5,203 nucleotides of DNA from Nocardioides sp. (GCA_031177735.1 JAPSKJ010000186.1:1-5203), one strand, 5' to 3'; counted from the first letter of the stretch, positions 1-5,203 are shown. Numbers and translations are program-made. Notes: generated by a model from the letters alone, not told the origin.

Positions 1-420
1 GTGTGCTTCTGCCCGACCACCGAGGCCGAGCTCGCCGACGGCATCGGACCCAGCATCGCGCTGCGCGACGCGGGCGCCCGGATCACCCTGGGATCGGACT
101 CCCACACCGTGATCGACCCCTTCGCCGAGGCGCGGGCGTTGGCGATGCACGAGCGGCTCCGCTCCGGCGTGCGCGACGCCTGGACCGCCTCACAGCTGTG
201 GCGGGCCGGCACCTCCCACGGGCACGCCTCACTGGGGTTCGCCGACGACCTGACCATCGCCCTCGCGCCCCGCTCCCCGCGGCTGGCCGGGGCCACCGAG
301 CCGATCTGGGCGGCGGCGGCCGCCGACGTACTCCTCGAGGACGGGCCGGACCCGGCAGACGTCGCCGACGACCTCGCCCGCGTCGTGGACGCGGTGTGGC
401 GACGCGTGGAGGAGCCCTGA
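1..420 (+). CDS. hutF: Formimidoylglutamate deiminase HutF, C-terminal part (5' end outside window)
   Basis: This is the last 139 residues of an amidohydrolase-superfamily enzyme that hydrolyses N-formimidoyl-L-glutamate to N-formyl-L-glutamate and ammonia, the fourth step of the deiminase branch of cytosolic histidine degradation. Visible residues are the opening CFCPTTEAELADGIGP, a strand-loop segment typical of HutF, and LGSDSH at about residues 30-35 of the fragment. The Asp of LGSDSH should be the last metal ligand of the TIM barrel. The family is usually about 450 residues, so roughly 300 N-terminal residues, including the HxH metal motif, lie upstream; the GTG at base 1 is an internal valine codon. 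The TGA at 418-420 shares one base with the hutI ATG, so the two genes are very probably co-transcribed and translationally coupled. Other amidohydrolases (guanine or cytosine deaminase-like) are possible on sequence alone, but the hutI neighbour makes HutF the clear choice. Confidence 0.92.
   Translation: MCFCPTTEAELADGIGPSIALRDAGARITLGSDSHTVIDPFAEARALAMHERLRSGVRDAWTASQLWRAGTSHGHASLGFADDLTIALAPRSPRLAGATEPIWAAAAADVLLEDGPDPADVADDLARVVDAVWRRVEEP
408..414 (+). promoter_or_regulatory. Ribosome binding site of hutI
   Basis: GGAGGAG lies inside the last codons of hutF and ends 5 bases before the ATG at 420. It is the strongest Shine-Dalgarno match in the window. It fixes the hutI start and shows that hutI is initiated from within the hutF message. 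Confidence 0.75.
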
Positions 421-1562
421 TGAGTCTGCTGGTCACCGGCATCGGTGAGCTGACCACCTGGGAGCCCGACCGCGACGTGCGGCACGACGCCGCGCTCGTC
501 GTCGACGACGGCGTGGTCGCCTGGCTGGGGGACGCCGCGGACGCGCCCGCGGCCGACGAGCGACTCGACGTGGCGGGCGCCGCCGTTCTCCCCGGCTTCG
601 TCGACGCGCACACGCACCTGGTCTTCGCCGGTGACCGGGTCGCGGAGTTCGAAGCGCGGATGTCCGGTGCGGAGTACGCCGCCGGCGGCATCCGCACGAC
701 CGTCGCGGCCACCCGCGCCGCGGGTGACGAGGTGCTGGAGGCAGGCGTCGTCCGGCTGCTGCGCGAGATGCGCCGCTCGGGCACGACGACGGTGGAGATC
801 AAGAGCGGCTACGGGTTGAGCGTCGCCGACGAGGAGCGCAGTCTGCGGATCGCGCGCCGGCACACCGCGGAGACGACCTTCCTCGGGGCCCACGTGGTGC
901 CCGAGGGCGCGCGCGTGGAGGACTACGTCGCGCTGGTGACCGGAGAGATGCTGGAGGCGTGCGTGCCGCACGCACGGTGGATCGACGTCTTCTGCGAGGA
1001 GGGTGCCTTCGGCGCCGACGAGGCGCGGGCGGTGCTGAGCGCGGGAGCGGCCCGCGGCCTGGTGCCGCGGGTGCACGCCAACCAGCTGGGGCACGGCCCC
1101 GGTGTGCAGGTGGCGTGCGAGGTGGGCGCGGCGGCGGCCGACCACTGCACGTTCCTGACCGACGCCGACGTGGACGCGCTCGCCTCGTCCGGTGTCGTGG
1201 CGGGTCTGCTGCCCGGGGCGGAGTTCTCCACCCGACACCCCTATCCCGATGCGCGCCGGCTGCTGGACGCCGGTGTGACCGTGGCGCTCGCGACCGACTG
1301 CAACCCGGGCACCAGCTACACCAGCTCGATGGCGTTCTGCCTCGCCCTGGCGGTGCGGGAGATGGGGATGACTGCGCGGGAGGCGGTGCGGGCGGCCACC
1401 CAGGGCGGGGCACGCTCGCTGCGCCGGACCGACGTCGGGCACCTGGGCGTCGGGGCGCGTGCGGACCTCGTCGTGCTCGAGGCGCCCACCGCTGCCCATC
1501 TCGCCTACCGGCCCGGTGTCGACCTGGTCCGGCAGGTGATCGCCCAGCCACCCGGGCGCTAA
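420..1562 (+). CDS. hutI: Imidazolonepropionase HutI, complete
   Basis: This 380-residue enzyme hydrolyses 4-imidazolone-5-propanoate to N-formimidoyl-L-glutamate, the third step of histidine degradation, in the cytosol. It is a metal-dependent amidohydrolase. Motifs in order are PGFVDAHTHLVFAGDR (residues 58-73, metal ligands H64 and H66), EIKSGYGL (126-133), VHANQLGHG (218-226, ligand H219), ADHCTFL (240-246, H242) and ATDCNPGTSYTSSM (291-304, ligand D293). All key positions are present and the length is slightly short of the usual 390-420. The ATG is chosen because GGAGGAG stands 5 bases upstream and the product begins with the usual small beta domain. The frame stays open upstream to base 3, but that part only overlaps hutF in another frame. 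The product is the substrate of the preceding hutF enzyme, so the two act in sequence. A strong hairpin begins 15 bases after the stop, which suggests hutI ends the hut operon. Confidence 0.96.
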   Translation: MSLLVTGIGELTTWEPDRDVRHDAALVVDDGVVAWLGDAADAPAADERLDVAGAAVLPGFVDAHTHLVFAGDRVAEFEARMSGAEYAAGGIRTTVAATRAAGDEVLEAGVVRLLREMRRSGTTTVEIKSGYGLSVADEERSLRIARRHTAETTFLGAHVVPEGARVEDYVALVTGEMLEACVPHARWIDVFCEEGAFGADEARAVLSAGAARGLVPRVHANQLGHGPGVQVACEVGAAAADHCTFLTDADVDALASSGVVAGLLPGAEFSTRHPYPDARRLLDAGVTVALATDCNPGTSYTSSMAFCLALAVREMGMTAREAVRAATQGGARSLRRTDVGHLGVGARADLVVLEAPTAAHLAYRPGVDLVRQVIAQPPGR

Positions 1563-1577
1563 CGCTCTGGACATGCA

Positions 1578-1614
1578 GGTGGCACCCGGTTCTCAAGCGA
1601 ATCCGGATGCCACC
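1578..1614 (+). terminator. Probable terminator hairpin of the hut operon
   Basis: Arms at 1578-1589 (GGTGGCACCCGG) and 1603-1614 (CCGGATGCCACC) pair at 11 of 12 positions, with one C-A mismatch, around a 13-base loop. Within the loop TTC (1590-1592) can also pair with GAA (1599-1601), leaving one bulged T. There is no T tract after the stem, as is common for intrinsic terminators of high-GC actinobacteria. It starts 15 bases after the hutI stop and is almost symmetric, so it could also stop transcription arriving from the HAD gene. The 7+5 stem layout resembles a tRNA acceptor/T-arm helix (see findings). Confidence 0.65.
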
Positions 1615-1746
1615 GCTGACACGCGATACGGGGCTATCAGGCGTGCATCAATGAGTGCTGCCTCCGGGTTATCTCCCCAGTAGCCAGCGCCCTGAAGAAA
1701 GGGCAGATCGCCGCGTGGGTACCCCGATCGCGTGTACGTCTGTGAA

Positions 1747-1770
1747 GTTCTACACCCCGTTCTACGCCCC
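1747..1770 (+). repeat. Tandem 12-base repeat, two copies
   Basis: GTTCTACACCCC (1747-1758) is followed directly by GTTCTACGCCCC (1759-1770), differing at one position. The copies lie within non-coding sequence and the second runs into the hairpin at 1764-1783. With only two copies, a replication-slippage origin is as likely as a binding site. Confidence 0.7.
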
Positions 1771-1783
1771 TTCGGGGAGGCGT
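1764..1783 (-). terminator. Candidate terminator hairpin of the HAD phosphatase gene
   Basis: ACGCC (1764-1768) pairs with GGCGT (1779-1783), and C1769-C1770 pair with adjacent G residues. This gives a 7-bp stem with one or two bulged bases; on the plus strand it is closed by a CTTCGG tetraloop. It lies 57 bases beyond the HAD stop on that strand. There is no T tract and the stem is short, so the call is weak. Confidence 0.3.
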
Positions 1784-1839
1784 TCAAGGGTTGACTTCGG
1801 TGGTTTGTGGAGGATGATCCGCGCGCGCCGGGAGGTGGC

Positions 1840-2643
1840 TCAGGCGCCGATCCGGCGCCGTCTCGTGGAGGCCCAGAGAACCCCGCCGACGACCGCCGCG
1901 CCACCGACGGCGAGAGCCGCGAGCGTCGGCCCGGGCGGTGGGATGGGCACCCGGCTGCGCAGCGCGACCGGCTTGGTGAAGACCAGGATCGGCCAGCCGT
2001 TGGTCGTCGCGGCACGGCGCAGCTCCTTGTCGGGGTTCACGGCGAACGCGTGCCCGACCGCCTCGAGCATCGGCACGTCGGTGGCGGAGTCGCTGTAGGC
2101 GTAGCACTCGGCGAGGTCGTAGCCGGCCTCCTCGGCCAGGGCGCGCACCGCGCGGGCCTTCTCCTCGGCGTAGGCGTAGTAGGCGATCTCGCCGGTGTAG
2201 CGGCCCTCGTCGTCCACGTTCATCCGCGTCGCCACCACCCGGTCGGCGCCGAGCATCTCGCCGATCGGCTCGACCACCTCGCTGCCGCTGGTGGAGACGA
2301 TGACGACGTCGCGGCCGGCCGCCTTGTGCTCCTCGATGAGCTGGACGGCCTCGTCGTAGACCAGCGGGTCGACGATGTTGTGCAGCGTGTCGGCGACGAT
2401 CTCGCGCACGGTGGCGACGTCCCAGCCGGCGACGAGCTCGGACATGAACCGCCGCATCTTCTCCATCTGGTCGTGGTCGGCGCCGCCGACGACGTACACG
2501 AACTGGGAGTAGACCGAGCGCAGCAGCGCCTTGCGGGAGATCAGCCCACCGGCCTGGAACGGCTTGGTGAAGGCGAGCGTGCTCGACTTCGCGATGATGG
2601 TCTTGTCGAGGTCGAAGAACGCCGCTTGCCGGCCGCTAGCCAT
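1840..2643 (-). CDS. HAD-IB family (SerB-like) phosphatase with C-terminal membrane anchor
   Basis: This 267-residue haloacid dehalogenase-superfamily phosphohydrolase belongs to subfamily IB, related to phosphoserine phosphatase SerB. All four motifs are visible: motif I FFDLDKT (residues 9-15, nucleophile D11, acid/base D13), motif II VSTSG (116-120, S117), motif III lysine K162 in AEEKARAV, and motif IV YSDSATDVPML (183-193, metal ligands D185 and D189). A helical cap occupies about residues 20-100. The substrate cannot be read from sequence. After the catalytic domain comes a proline-rich linker (RVPIPPPGPT, 231-240), one hydrophobic segment (about 240-257) and a basic end (RRRR), which predicts a tail anchored in the membrane with the enzyme in the cytoplasm. 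I chose the ATG at 2643 over the in-frame ATG at 2652 because a TACCAT -10-like box sits 7 bases upstream, fitting a leaderless message; neither has a good ribosome site. It is divergent from ssd, a pairing I recall from other actinobacteria. Confidence 0.88.
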   Translation of the reverse strand: MASGRQAAFFDLDKTIIAKSSTLAFTKPFQAGGLISRKALLRSVYSQFVYVVGGADHDQMEKMRRFMSELVAGWDVATVREIVADTLHNIVDPLVYDEAVQLIEEHKAAGRDVVIVSTSGSEVVEPIGEMLGADRVVATRMNVDDEGRYTGEIAYYAYAEEKARAVRALAEEAGYDLAECYAYSDSATDVPMLEAVGHAFAVNPDKELRRAATTNGWPILVFTKPVALRSRVPIPPPGPTLAALAVGGAAVVGGVLWASTRRRRIGA

Positions 2644-2776
2644 GGTTCCCATGGTAAGGATCGTGGCGGCCTGCCGGGGCCGGTTTTCCTCCACAGGGCC
2701 GTTGCGGACCCGTGCTTCCACACGGTGGGGCGCGCGCTGGTGAGCGCTGGGGGCGCCGCTGGGCACGCTGCGGGAC
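2644..2776. promoter_or_regulatory. Divergent intergenic region between the HAD gene and ssd
   Basis: These 133 bases must hold promoters for both the HAD gene (-) and the ssd-tadA-tadB operon (+) if each is transcribed alone. Visible elements are a -10-like box for the HAD gene (2651-2656), a CCGTG/CACGG inverted repeat (2710-2714 and 2721-2725) and two TCCACA words (2690-2695, 2717-2722). No convincing -35/-10 pair reads toward ssd. Confidence 0.45.
2651..2656 (-). promoter_or_regulatory. Candidate -10 box of a leaderless promoter for the HAD gene
   Basis: On the minus strand TACCAT matches the actinobacterial TANNNT -10 consensus and is followed by 7 bases and then the ATG at 2643. This is the spacing expected when transcription starts at the A of the start codon. 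No -35 match is visible, so this is a weak call. Confidence 0.3.
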
Positions 2777-3826
2777 ATGACTCGAGCACTGCTGATCACC
2801 GCTGACCCCGGCCTCCACGACGAGCTGCAGCGCCTGGCGGCCGCCGCCGGCGCCACCTGCGAGTCCGCGCGGGACCCTGCCGCCGCGCTGCGCGGCTGGG
2901 CGGGCGCTGCGCTGGTGCTCGTCGGAGCCGACCTGGTCACCGACCTGGCGGTGATCGCGCCGGCCCGGCGCCGTGGCGTGCACGTGGTGGCGTGGGGCAG
3001 CGTGCCCGACCAGGTCTTCCGGCCCGCCGTGGCGGTCGGCGCGGAGAGCGTCGTGGAGCTGCCGCGGCACGGTGACCGGGTCACCGAGCTGCTGACCGAC
3101 CTGGGCGAGGAGCGTGCGGTGCGCGGCCTGGCCGTCGGAGTGATCGGCGGCTGCGGCGGAGCGGGTGCGACGACCTTCGCGGCGGCGCTGGCCCAGGTCG
3201 CCTCGCGGCAGGGCACCAGCGTGCTGGTCGACGTGGACCCGCTCGGCCCCGGCGCCGACCGGACGCTCGGCCTGGAGGAGCGGCCCGGCGTGCGGTGGAA
3301 CGACCTCGCGCACACCACCGGGCGGCTCAGCGCCCGCGAGCTGCGCCAGGCGCTGCCGCGCGCCGGGACGCTCGCGGTGCTCACCTGGTCCCCCGGGGAG
3401 CCGCGGCAGGTCCCGCCCGCTGCCGCGCGTGAGGCGCTCTCGGCCGCCCGGCGCGGCCACGACCTGGTGGCACTCGACCTGCCCCGCCGGCCCGACGAGG
3501 TCTCCGAGGAGCTGGCGCCCCGCTGCGACCTGGTCCTCGTCGTCGTCACCGACACGCTCACCGGGCTCTCCGCTGCGCGCCGGGTGGTCGCCGGACTGCC
3601 CGACCCGGCCCGGGCGCGGCTGGTGGTGCGCGGCCCGTGTGCCGATCCGGATGCCGTGGCGCGGGCGGTGGGGCTGCCGGTGCTGCTGACGATGGCCGAC
3701 CAGCGTGGGCTGAGCGAGTCGATCGAGCTCGGTCTGGGCCCGGTGCGTGGCCGGCGGGGACCGCTCGCCCGGGCGGCGGGTGAGGTGCTCGGTCGGCTCG
3801 GTGCGCGTCCGGCGGCCGCGGCATGA
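2777..3826 (+). CDS. ssd: Ssd/CpaE-like septum-site or pilus-localisation protein (atypical P-loop)
   Basis: This 349-residue protein belongs to the actinobacterial CpaE/TadZ-like family (Ssd, 'helicase/secretion neighbourhood CpaE-like'), which is MinD/ParA-related and thought to position the Tad secretion machine or affect septum placement. Residues 1 to about 112 look like a degenerate receiver-like domain (RALLITADPGLHDELQRL, then VLVGADLV and HVVAWG strands). The ATPase-like domain begins at about 117 with VGVIGGCGGAGATTFAAALA, followed by a switch I-like VDVDPLGPGAD (151-161) and a switch II-like ALDLPRRPDE (232-241). In the P-loop the usual lysine is Ala131, so ATP hydrolysis is doubtful. 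The ATG at 2777 has only a poor GGGA one base away as ribosome site, but no better in-frame start is near and the first beta strand follows at once. The stop overlaps the tadA start by four bases (ATGA), so the two are coupled. The family call is strong; the exact role is inference. Confidence 0.88.
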   Translation: MTRALLITADPGLHDELQRLAAAAGATCESARDPAAALRGWAGAALVLVGADLVTDLAVIAPARRRGVHVVAWGSVPDQVFRPAVAVGAESVVELPRHGDRVTELLTDLGEERAVRGLAVGVIGGCGGAGATTFAAALAQVASRQGTSVLVDVDPLGPGADRTLGLEERPGVRWNDLAHTTGRLSARELRQALPRAGTLAVLTWSPGEPRQVPPAAAREALSAARRGHDLVALDLPRRPDEVSEELAPRCDLVLVVVTDTLTGLSAARRVVAGLPDPARARLVVRGPCADPDAVARAVGLPVLLTMADQRGLSESIELGLGPVRGRRGPLARAAGEVLGRLGARPAAAA

Positions 3827-4995
3827 CCGGTGCCGACCTCGCCGACCTCGCCGCGGAGGCGGTCGACACGGTCCGCGAGTGGCTCGCGCGCACTCCCGGC
3901 GACCTCACGCCGCACCGCGTTGCCGAGGCGCTGCGCGCGGCGGGCCGCCCGGTCGGCGACGCAACGGTGCTCAGCGTCTTCGAGACCCTGCGCCGCGACG
4001 TCCTCGGCGCCGGTCCGCTGGAGCCCCTGCTGCGCACGCCCGGCGTGACCGACGTGCTGGTCAACGGCCCCGACCAGGTCTACCTCGACCGCGGTCAGGG
4101 TCTGGAGCCCGCCCCGGTGCGCTTCCCCGACGACCTCGCCGTGCGTCGCCTGGCGCAGCGGCTGGCGGCCGCGGGCGGGCGCAGGCTCGATGACGCGGCG
4201 CCGTACGCCGACCTCCGGCTCGCCGACGGCACCCGCTTCCACGCCGTGCTGGCTCCGGTGGCGCGGCCCGGCACCTCGATCTCGCTGCGGGTGCCCTCAC
4301 GCCGGGCCTTCACACTGCCCCAGCTCGTCGCGGCGGGCACGGTGGTCGACCGGGTGGAGCCGCTGCTGCGGGCGATCGTCGCGGCCCGGGTGGCTTTCCT
4401 CGTCAGCGGCGGGACGGGCTCGGGCAAGACCACGCTGCTGAGCGCTCTGCTCTCGCTGGCGCCGCCGCAGGAGCGGCTCGTCCTGGTCGAGGACGCCTCC
4501 GAGCTGCGGCCCGACCACCCGCACGTGGTCGGCCTCGAGGGGCGGCCGGCCAACATCGAGGGTGCCGGTGCGATCGAGCTGCACACGCTGGTGCGCCAAG
4601 CGCTGCGGATGCGCCCTGACCGGCTGGTGGTGGGGGAGGTGCGCGGCGCCGAGGTCGTCGACCTGCTCGCCGCGCTCAACACCGGCCACGAAGGCGGATG
4701 CGGCACGCTCCACGCCAACTCCGCCCGCGACGTGCCGGCGCGGGTCGAGGCCCTCGCGCTGGCCGCCGGGCTCGACCGGGAGGCGGCGCACAGCCAGCTC
4801 GCCGCAGGGGTCGGCCTGGTGCTGCACCTGGCCCGCGGCCGCGACGGGCGGCGCCGGCTGGTCCAGGTCGCCGTGCCGCGGCGCTCGGACACCGGGCTGG
4901 TCACCATGGAGATCGCGGTCGCGGTCGATGCCCTCGGCTCGGTCCGGGAGGGGCCGGGCGCCGAGCGGCTGGCGGTGCTGCTGGAGGCGCCGTGA
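3823..4995 (+). CDS. tadA: TadA/CpaF-family secretion ATPase
   Basis: This 390-residue cytoplasmic hexameric ATPase of the type II/IV secretion (GspE/VirB11) superfamily, TadA/CpaF branch, would power assembly of a Flp/Tad-type pilus or related secretion. The N-terminal domain (about 1-165) carries the family's GPLEPLL...VTDVLVNGPDQVYLDR stretch (64-90). The motor domain shows Walker A GGTGSGKTT (196-204, K202), an Asp-box LVEDASEL (221-228), Walker B-type VVGEVRG (269-275, E272) and the His-box NTGHEGGCGTLHANS (286-300, H297). All catalytic elements are intact. The length fits the shorter actinobacterial version, which lacks a long N-terminal extension. The ATG lies within the ssd stop (ATGA), without a ribosome site of its own, so translation probably depends on ssd. 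The next gene begins inside the tadA stop (GTGA). A DNA-conjugation ATPase is the main alternative, but the CpaE-like and TadB-like neighbours argue for Tad. Confidence 0.95.
   Translation: MTGADLADLAAEAVDTVREWLARTPGDLTPHRVAEALRAAGRPVGDATVLSVFETLRRDVLGAGPLEPLLRTPGVTDVLVNGPDQVYLDRGQGLEPAPVRFPDDLAVRRLAQRLAAAGGRRLDDAAPYADLRLADGTRFHAVLAPVARPGTSISLRVPSRRAFTLPQLVAAGTVVDRVEPLLRAIVAARVAFLVSGGTGSGKTTLLSALLSLAPPQERLVLVEDASELRPDHPHVVGLEGRPANIEGAGAIELHTLVRQALRMRPDRLVVGEVRGAEVVDLLAALNTGHEGGCGTLHANSARDVPARVEALALAAGLDREAAHSQLAAGVGLVLHLARGRDGRRRLVQVAVPRRSDTGLVTMEIAVAVDALGSVREGPGAERLAVLLEAP
4983..4987 (+). promoter_or_regulatory. Ribosome binding site of the tadB-like gene
   Basis: GGAGG inside the last tadA codons stands 4 bases before the GTG at 4992. 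It supports that GTG as a real start, so this gene, unlike tadA, can recruit ribosomes directly as well as by coupling. Confidence 0.6.
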
Positions 4996-5203
4996 GCCCG
5001 GTCGCTGCACTGCTGGCCGCCGCGTGCGCCGGGCTGGCCGTCGCCGTCGTGCTGCCCGCGCGCCGACGGCCCGACGCCGGCCGCACCCGCCGGCCGCTCG
5101 GCCTGATCGCCCTTGTCACCGCCGGACCGGTGGCCGCCGTCGTGCTCGCAGCACCCCGCGCGGGTGCGCTCGCCGCGGTCGTCTCCGCGGCCGGTGTCGC
5201 CGG
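4992..5203 (+). CDS. tadB: TadB-like type II secretion F-domain membrane protein, N-terminal part (3' end outside window)
   Basis: The frame starts at GTG 4992, overlapping the tadA stop by four bases (GTGA), and stays open to the window edge, giving 70 full codons. The product begins MSPVAALLAAACAGLAVAVV, a membrane segment at about residues 4-21. A basic loop follows (PARRRPDAGRTRRP, 22-35), then a second hydrophobic segment (36-54) and a third starting at about 57. This multi-pass start directly after tadA is what is expected of TadB, an inner-membrane platform protein with a GspF domain that couples the TadA motor to pilin extrusion. The GspF domain itself lies beyond the window, so the identification rests on position and topology and not on a seen motif. 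The start is supported by GGAGG 4 bases upstream. Confidence 0.68.
   Translation, partial: MSPVAALLAAACAGLAVAVVLPARRRPDAGRTRRPLGLIALVTAGPVAAVVLAAPRAGALAAVVSAAGVA

Larger units (their letters stand above)
1563..1839. other. Convergent intergenic region with hairpins and a tandem repeat, less GC-rich than its flanks
   Basis: These 277 bases separate the ends of hutI and the HAD gene. The stretch after about 1615 is clearly poorer in G+C than the genes. It holds the large hairpin at 1578-1614, a small inverted repeat (GCCCT at 1689-1693, AGGGC at 1700-1704), the tandem 12-mer at 1747-1770 and a UUCG-type hairpin at 1764-1783. A minus-strand frame is open across it, ending with a TGA at 1593-1595. 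I found no convincing start codon with a ribosome site and recognise no family in it, so I do not call a gene. Confidence 0.6.

Noticed and set aside
1..3. GTG at base 1 as the start of a 139-residue protein
   Set aside because: The reading frame begins in the middle of a HutF domain; the true start must be several hundred codons upstream.
3..419. N-terminal extension of hutI giving a 519-codon frame
   Set aside because: It overlaps hutF in another frame, is an Arg-rich shadow, and a good ribosome site supports the ATG at 420.
799..1596. A 265-codon minus-strand frame opposite hutI
   Set aside because: Arg/Pro/Ala-rich without any motif, and antisense to a gene with all catalytic residues.
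1578..1614. A true tRNA gene
   Set aside because: Acceptor- and T-arm-like parts are present, but there is no D arm or anticodon arm, the loop has 13 bases, and CCA is absent.
1706..1729. Inverted GATCG/CGATC around GGGTACCC as an operator
   Set aside because: The 5-base arms contain self-complementary GATC, the interior is asymmetric, and it lies between convergent genes.
1791..1825. Plus-strand promoter beginning TTGACT at 1791
   Set aside because: The -35-like word has no TANNNT at proper spacing, and it would transcribe only antisense to the HAD gene.
1807..2805. A 332-codon plus-strand frame opposite the HAD gene
   Set aside because: Its His/Val/Gly/Asp-rich sequence mirrors HAD codons; no family features, and the HAD motifs on the other strand are complete.
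1840..4242. An 800-codon minus-strand open frame through the HAD gene, ssd and part of tadA
   Set aside because: Only its last 267 codons show HAD motifs. The rest is low-complexity Ser/Arg/Ala/Pro sequence antisense to well-supported ssd and tadA, a usual by-product of very high GC.

Overview
The window comes from a high-GC actinobacterium, most like Nocardioides or a related member of the Propionibacteriales/Streptomyces side. The grounds are very high GC with strong G/C at third codon positions, a histidine-degradation pair of actinobacterial type, and a CpaE-like/TadA/TadB cluster of the actinobacterial 'helicase/secretion neighbourhood' kind. The genus is inference; the phylum is fairly safe.

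Layout. (1) Bases 1-1562 (+): the 3' end of hutF (formimidoylglutamate deiminase), then complete hutI (imidazolonepropionase) with a 1-base TGATG overlap. Together they show that histidine is degraded through N-formimidoyl- and N-formylglutamate. (2) Bases 1563-1839: a convergent intergenic region. A strong 12-position hairpin lies just after hutI. It is followed by a stretch visibly less GC-rich than the genes, holding a tandem 12-base repeat and a small CUUCGG hairpin. (3) Bases 1840-2643 (-): a complete HAD-IB (SerB-like) phosphatase with a C-terminal membrane segment. (4) Bases 2644-2776: a divergent intergenic region. (5) Bases 2777-5203 (+): an operon of ssd (CpaE/TadZ-like), tadA (secretion ATPase) and the first 70 codons of a TadB-like membrane platform protein. 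These genes are joined by 4-base ATGA and GTGA overlaps.

The right half reads as the start of a Tad/Flp-type pilus or secretion locus. Ssd would act as localiser, TadA as ATPase motor and TadB as inner-membrane platform, with TadC and pilin-like genes expected beyond the right edge. A HAD-IB gene divergent from ssd is, from memory, also found in Mycobacterium tuberculosis (Rv3661 beside Rv3660c-Rv3657c).

I see no clear sign of an undescribed multi-gene system. The points most worth a second look are the tRNA-minihelix-like hairpin after hutI, the unusual intergenic stretch behind it, the P-loop of Ssd lacking its lysine, and the membrane-tailed HAD phosphatase beside a secretion operon.
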